Below are positions 60,502 to 64,000 of a stretch of 64,000 nucleotides of DNA, piece by piece. The stretch is taken from contig JAGZMY010000010.1 in the NCBI GenBank assembly GCA_018363915.1, forward strand, positions 27,243 through 91,242, given 5' to 3'. A program made the translations under genes and the position numbers. Numbering within the stretch: position 1 is the first letter of the stretch; each line of letters opens with the position of its first letter. This DNA is from Anaerococcus vaginalis (GTDB lineage: Bacteria > Bacillota > Clostridia > Tissierellales > Peptoniphilaceae). The notes under the pieces were generated by a model. That model did no database searches. It worked only from the letters and a program-made list of their open reading frames with translations, and was not told the DNA's origin.

Positions 60502-61364
60502 TGGATGTAAATGAAAAATATATAAAAATCGCAAATGAAATTTTAGAAAAAGGCTATGACGAAGAAGAATTAAACAAAGAGGTAAGACCTGTTTGGGATG
60601 ATGGAGAAAGTGCTTACACAAAATATTTGCCCCAACAAGTCGTAAGATATGAGAAAGGAGAATTGCCTCTAATAAGTTTAAGAAAAATTGCTTGGAAATC
60701 AGCCATAAAAGAAATTTTGTGGATTTATCAAGATAGGTCAAACGATGTAAATTTATTAAAAGAAAAATACAAAGTAAATTATTGGGATTCATGGAAAAAC
60801 GAAGATGGTAATCTAGGAACAGCCTATGGCTATCAAATAAATAAAAAATTCAAATCGCCAGAAACAGGGCAAATGACAAATCAAATCGAACGTTTAATTG
60901 ACCAAATAAAAAATAATCCTCTAAACAGAAGATTAATTATGAATTTGATTGATGTAGATGATATGGCAGATATGACTTTGATACCATGTGCATTTTTGAC
61001 AATGTGGACAGTAAGCGGAGAATATTTAAACCTTACTTTGGTACAAAGAAGCGGAGATTTTTTGGCGGCCGCAGCACCAGGAGGAATAAATGCTTTCCAA
61101 TATTATGTTTTATTAAGAATGGTTGCCCAAGTCACAGGATATAAAGCAGGAGATTTTGTTCACTTTATTCAAAATTATCACATCTACAAAAAACACATAC
61201 CAAGCGTTAAAAAAATATTAGAAATAAAAGTTGACGAAAAAAGCAAACCAAGGCTTGAAATAAATCCAGACATAAAAGAATTTAAAGACTTTACAATAGA
61301 TGATTTTAAATTAATAGACTATTATCCAGACCAAACAAAATACGACATAGATATTGCTTTGTAG
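60501..61364 (+). CDS. thyA: Thymidylate synthase (ThyA type)
   Basis: Makes dTMP from dUMP with 5,10-methylene-THF. The 287-residue protein resembles the Bacillus/lactic-type ThyA: LRKIAWKSAIKEILWI, catalytic C163 in IPCAFLTMW, QRSGD (182-186), NAFQYYVLLRMVAQVTGYK and the His/Tyr pair in QNYHIYKKH. The His often following the PC is an Ala, and the RSxDxxLGxPFN loop is replaced by RSGDFLAAAAPGGIN, longer by three residues. A TTG at 60462 is in frame but is upstream of the promoter. No dihydrofolate reductase gene is adjacent. Confidence 0.88.
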   Translation: MDVNEKYIKIANEILEKGYDEEELNKEVRPVWDDGESAYTKYLPQQVVRYEKGELPLISLRKIAWKSAIKEILWIYQDRSNDVNLLKEKYKVNYWDSWKNEDGNLGTAYGYQINKKFKSPETGQMTNQIERLIDQIKNNPLNRRLIMNLIDVDDMADMTLIPCAFLTMWTVSGEYLNLTLVQRSGDFLAAAAPGGINAFQYYVLLRMVAQVTGYKAGDFVHFIQNYHIYKKHIPSVKKILEIKVDEKSKPRLEINPDIKEFKDFTIDDFKLIDYYPDQTKYDIDIAL

Positions 61365-61415
61365 CTTGTTGCAAAGAAATATTTTTTAAGTATAGTCAAT
61401 CGGTATGGAGGAATT

Positions 61416-61922
61416 ATGGAAAAAATAACTATAATTGGATCAGGAGGTTCTGGAAAATCAACTCTTGCCAAACAGCTAGGAGAAAAGCTTAATATAGAAG
61501 TTTTTTACTTAAATAAAATATGGTGGATAAACGATAAAGACCACATTAGCGATGAGGAATTTTTAAAAATTCAAAAAAATATAATAGAAAACAAAGAATC
61601 ATTTATTTTTGATGGCTATTATCCAGACACTTTGGATTTAAGATTAAAAGCTAGTGATACGATTATTTTTTTAGATTTTCCACCAGTAACAAATTTAAAA
61701 AGATCAGTAAAAAGATCACTAACAGAAAAAAATAATGAAGACGATCCAAGCCTAGATAGGACCGAAAAATTAAATAAAGATTATATCTCTTGGCTATTAA
61801 ATTTTGATAAAAACGAAAGAGATAAAATCCTAGAAAAATTAAATAAGTTAAAATTAGAAAAAAAGATTGTAATAATAGACAATGACAATAAAAAAGATTT
61901 GTTTTTACAATCTATTGCATAA
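61416..61922 (+). CDS. P-loop nucleoside-kinase-like protein (topology modulation / FlaR-like)
   Basis: A 168-residue protein with Walker A IGSGGSGKST, YLNKIWW, an acidic LDFPP strand and FDGYYPDTLDLRL, the pattern of the FlaR/DNA topology modulation protein family related to adenylate kinase. The real substrate of that family is not established. GGAGG precedes the ATG. Ends before a hairpin at 61977. Confidence 0.85.
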   Translation: MEKITIIGSGGSGKSTLAKQLGEKLNIEVFYLNKIWWINDKDHISDEEFLKIQKNIIENKESFIFDGYYPDTLDLRLKASDTIIFLDFPPVTNLKRSVKRSLTEKNNEDDPSLDRTEKLNKDYISWLLNFDKNERDKILEKLNKLKLEKKIVIIDNDNKKDLFLQSIA

Positions 61923-61976
61923 AAATAGTCTTGAGTTATTTTTAAACTTTCGACAAATAAAACCTACCTGTATTGA

Positions 61977-62024
61977 ACAAACGCATGAACAAATATAATT
62001 AATTTTGTTTATGCGTTTGTTTTG
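61977..62024 (+). terminator. Terminator after the kinase-like gene
   Basis: ACAAACGCAT (61977-61986) with ATGCGTTTGT (62011-62020), extended by AACAAA with TTTGTT, then TTTG. Confidence 0.75.
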
Positions 62025-62301
62025 ATTTGCACTAAAATGCTTTTTAATTTACAATTTTTTTGCGCTTTTGAGATATTTTTATAAAGGAAAATATGAATTG
62101 AGTAAATAAGTATCTATATGTAGAGATTTATTAAAGTTTAATTTGTATTTTATTAAAGTAAAATTTAAAAATCAATCTTAGGAATTAGAAAAGTATTTGC
62201 TTATTTTTTTTGCAAATTTTTAAAAAAATTAAAATTTTTAAATTCAAAATATCTAATTATTTTATTTCTTAATAAAATTCTTATGTTTTAAATATTTTTA
62301 C
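62025..62301. other. Non-coding AT-rich stretch
   Basis: I see no convincing gene, RNA or repeat here. The stretch is almost entirely A/T with short T- and A-tracts and leads into the surface protein promoter. A-tracts may bend the DNA. Confidence 0.5.
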
Positions 62302-62332
62302 TTGACTTTATATATATATATATATATATAAT
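62302..62332 (+). promoter_or_regulatory. Promoter of the surface protein containing a (TA)n tract
   Basis: TTGACT (62302-62307) is followed by one T, eleven TA units and ATGG. TATAAT at 62327-62332 gives a 19-nt spacer; TATATA at 62325-62330 gives 17. The spacer length depends on the number of TA units, so this could be a slipped-strand switch. GGAG and the ATG at 62365 are downstream. Confidence 0.6.
62309..62330 (+). repeat. Dinucleotide repeat (TA)11
   Basis: Eleven uninterrupted TA units, 22 bp, between the -35 and -10 of the surface protein promoter. Confidence 0.95.
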
Positions 62333-62364
62333 GGTGACATACAAATAATATTAAGGAGTGAATT

Positions 62365-64000
62365 ATGAAAAATAATAAAAAACTTGTAATGGGTTCAGTT
62401 GTAGCCCTAGCACTATCAGTTGGTGTTCTTGCACCTAACTTAACAAAAGCTGAAGAAACAGCTACACCAAATACAACAACTATGACTGATAAAACAAATG
62501 ACGCACCTGGAAAAACAGATGCACAAAAAATCAGTGAAGCACAAGCAAAAGCTAAAAAACAATTGGATGATGCTGGCGTACCATTTGAAAATCAAAAAGA
62601 CGTTCTTGCTTATCCAAATAATGTTTATAACATTGAGCAAAAAACAAACGAAATATTAGCTGAAAAGAAGAAAAAAGACGAAGAACTAGCAAAAACACCA
62701 TTAGGAAAAGAAAAATTAGCAGCAAAAGCAGAACTTAAAAAAGAAGGTTATCAATTAGGCTTATATGATCAAGATATAAACAACGCTACAAGCCTATATG
62801 ATATTGAAAAAGTAAAAGAAAATTTAAGAAATAATAAAAGTCTAAAAACAATAGATCAATACAATAAAGAAGAAGCAGATAAAAAAGCAGCAGAAGAAGC
62901 AGCAAAAAAACCATTAGCAGACGCAAAAGCAAAAGCATTAGCTGAGCTTAAAGCAGCAGGACTTGGTAACGAGAAAAATGAGTATGTTAAAAGAGTTAAT
63001 GAAGCTACAACAGTTTATGATGTAGAACAAGCAAAAGAAGCTGGAATTGAATGGGCAAAAGAAAACCTAACAACAATTGACGATTGGAATGAAAAAGAAA
63101 ACGCAAAAACAAAAAAATTGACAATTGATGAATGGCTAAAATTACAAGAAGAAAAAGAAAAAGGTAATAAACCTGGCGAAAAAGATCCAGAAAAAAAACC
63201 AGAAGACGATAAGAAACCAAAAGTAACAATTGACGAATGGCTTCTAAACAATGCTAAAAAAGACGCAATCGAAGAATTAAAAGCAGCTGGAATTACAGGA
63301 CAAATTTACTTCGATCAAATCAACAAAGCAAAAACAATCGAAGGTGTAGAAGCATTGAAAAATGAAATCTTGAAAGCTCACGCAGGAAAACCAGGTAAAG
63401 AAGATCCAGAAAAACCAGGTGAAAAACCAGAAGAAACAAAAAATGGATTTGATACAGAAAGAGAAGCTAGAATAGCAGCTGAAAAAGCATTAGAAAATGA
63501 TCCAGTAAATAAATCCTACACAATAACACAAGGAGCAGATGGAAAATATTATTACCAATTATCTCCAGTTGAAGAAGGACTTGAAATTGGATATGAAACA
63601 AGAGAAGAAGCAGAAGCAGCAGCAAAAGAAGCTCTAGAAAATGATCCAATAAATAATGCCTATGAAGTAAATCAAGGAGCAGATGGAAGATATTACTTCA
63701 GACTATTCTACAAAGAAAAAGAAGACGATAAAAAACCAGAGGTTAAACCTGAAGACGATAAAAAACCAGAGGTTAAACCTGAAGACGATAAAAAACCAGA
63801 AGTAAAACCAGAAGACAATAAAAAACCAGAGGTTAAACCTGAAGATAGCAAAAAACCAGAAGACAAGAAAAAAACAGAAGATAAGAAAAAAACACAACAA
63901 GCAAAAGTTGTAAACAACAAAGCTAACAACGTTCAAACAGGTGTAGCAGGACTTACAGGCGTTGTAGCAACACTTGCAGCATCAGCAGTAGCACTTTTCA
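62365..64000 (+). CDS. GA-module cell-surface protein, C-terminus cut off by the window
   Basis: At least 545 residues. Signal peptide 1-30 (MKNNKKLVMGSVVALALSVG, cleavage after TKA). GA-like three-helix modules at about 52-100, 113-153, 183-236 and 297-343, the last two with AELKAAGLGN and EELKAAGITG plus NEATTVYDVEQAK and NKAKTIEGVEALK. Two tandem repeats of about 45 residues follow (361-404 and 409-450, each with ALENDP and QGADG). A Pro/Lys/Asp wall-spanning region (454-495), NVQTG (522-526) and a hydrophobic tail make a sortase signal of the NPKTG type. GA modules of this group bind serum albumin, so host albumin coating is likely. The gene has no stop inside the window. Confidence 0.85.
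   Translation, partial: MKNNKKLVMGSVVALALSVGVLAPNLTKAEETATPNTTTMTDKTNDAPGKTDAQKISEAQAKAKKQLDDAGVPFENQKDVLAYPNNVYNIEQKTNEILAEKKKKDEELAKTPLGKEKLAAKAELKKEGYQLGLYDQDINNATSLYDIEKVKENLRNNKSLKTIDQYNKEEADKKAAEEAAKKPLADAKAKALAELKAAGLGNEKNEYVKRVNEATTVYDVEQAKEAGIEWAKENLTTIDDWNEKENAKTKKLTIDEWLKLQEEKEKGNKPGEKDPEKKPEDDKKPKVTIDEWLLNNAKKDAIEELKAAGITGQIYFDQINKAKTIEGVEALKNEILKAHAGKPGKEDPEKPGEKPEETKNGFDTEREARIAAEKALENDPVNKSYTITQGADGKYYYQLSPVEEGLEIGYETREEAEAAAKEALENDPINNAYEVNQGADGRYYFRLFYKEKEDDKKPEVKPEDDKKPEVKPEDDKKPEVKPEDNKKPEVKPEDSKKPEDKKKTEDKKKTQQAKVVNNKANNVQTGVAGLTGVVATLAASAVALF
63721..63860 (+). repeat. Tandem 30-bp repeat within the surface protein gene
   Basis: About four copies of a unit encoding EDDKKPEVKP; the first two are identical and the third and fourth differ by a few bases. 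It is coding, in frame, and varies the length of the wall-spanning segment. Confidence 0.9.

Noticed and set aside
63005..63251. Minus-strand open frames opposite the surface protein
   Set aside because: Leu/Phe/Ser-rich shadows of GA modules and repeats, overlapping each other in two frames.
63721..63860. Possible CRISPR array
   Set aside because: Units are directly contiguous with no spacers and are in frame within a surface protein gene.
63703..63936. Minus-strand frame with internal repeats
   Set aside because: The repetition reflects the EDDKKPEVKP units on the plus strand.

Overview
The window is a contiguous, strongly AT-rich bacterial chromosome segment from a low-GC Gram-positive anaerobe. 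T-box leaders before serS and valS, the yybS-gdpP-rplI-dnaB order, a PPDK/PPDK-regulator pair, a small CXXC protein next to a polyferredoxin, and a secreted protein with GA (albumin-binding) modules and an NVQTG wall-sorting motif together suggest a member of the Peptoniphilaceae (Anaerococcus, Peptoniphilus or Finegoldia-like). The taxonomic call is inference from gene content. I see no transposase, integrase, rRNA, tRNA or CRISPR array.

Layout. 0-1.2 kb: end of a NitT/TauT-type ABC importer. 1.3-8.9 kb: replication and c-di-AMP block (yybS, gdpP, rplI, dnaB, GNAT, DnaD-like, DnaI-like loader, nnrE). 8.9-14.3 kb: T-box plus serS, a small membrane protein, then a leftward set (5-formyl-THF cyclo-ligase, YihY/BrkB, S9 peptidase). 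14.4-20.0 kb: hpf and a tight aromatic amino acid operon (tyrA, aroB, aroA, a three-domain chorismate mutase-AroE-AroK protein, aroQ). 20.1-25.1 kb: secA, prfB (without the usual frameshift), trpS. 25.2-26.5 kb: a DAACS-family symporter with altered binding motifs. 26.5-30.4 kb: a two-component system divergent from a CXXC peptide / polyferredoxin / TlpA lipoprotein redox operon. 30.5-34.0 kb: ppdK and its regulator. 34.1-43.8 kb: T-box plus valS, methyltransferase, cold-shock protein, lipase-like hydrolase, AbgA-like amidohydrolase, pyroglutamyl peptidase, an ABC exporter and YkvA. 43.9-53.9 kb: macro-domain protein, then a complete L-ascorbate catabolic locus (DeoR-type regulator divergent from ulaG-C-A-B-F-E-D, a transaldolase-like aldolase and transketolase). 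53.9-57.9 kb: accessory patch with a repeat-flanked palindrome, a HEPN-nuclease fusion, a helix-rich membrane protein and a degenerate S41-like membrane protein. 58.0-61.9 kb: second two-component system, GlsB-type stress protein, apparently leaderless thyA, P-loop kinase. 62.3-64.0 kb: start of a large GA-module surface protein whose promoter contains a (TA)11 tract.

How parts work together. The ula genes import and phosphorylate ascorbate, open the lactone, decarboxylate and epimerise it to xylulose-5-phosphate, and the aldolase plus transketolase feed glycolysis. PPDK links pyruvate and PEP and is controlled by the adjacent regulator. The redox cluster looks like electron transfer from the membrane polyferredoxin to an extracytoplasmic thioredoxin-like lipoprotein, probably under the divergent two-component system.

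Best candidates for new biology: the HEPN-nuclease gene beside a repeat-flanked palindrome, the (TA)n promoter of the surface protein, the three-domain shikimate enzyme, and the DAACS symporter that lacks the usual acidic-substrate and Na+ residues.
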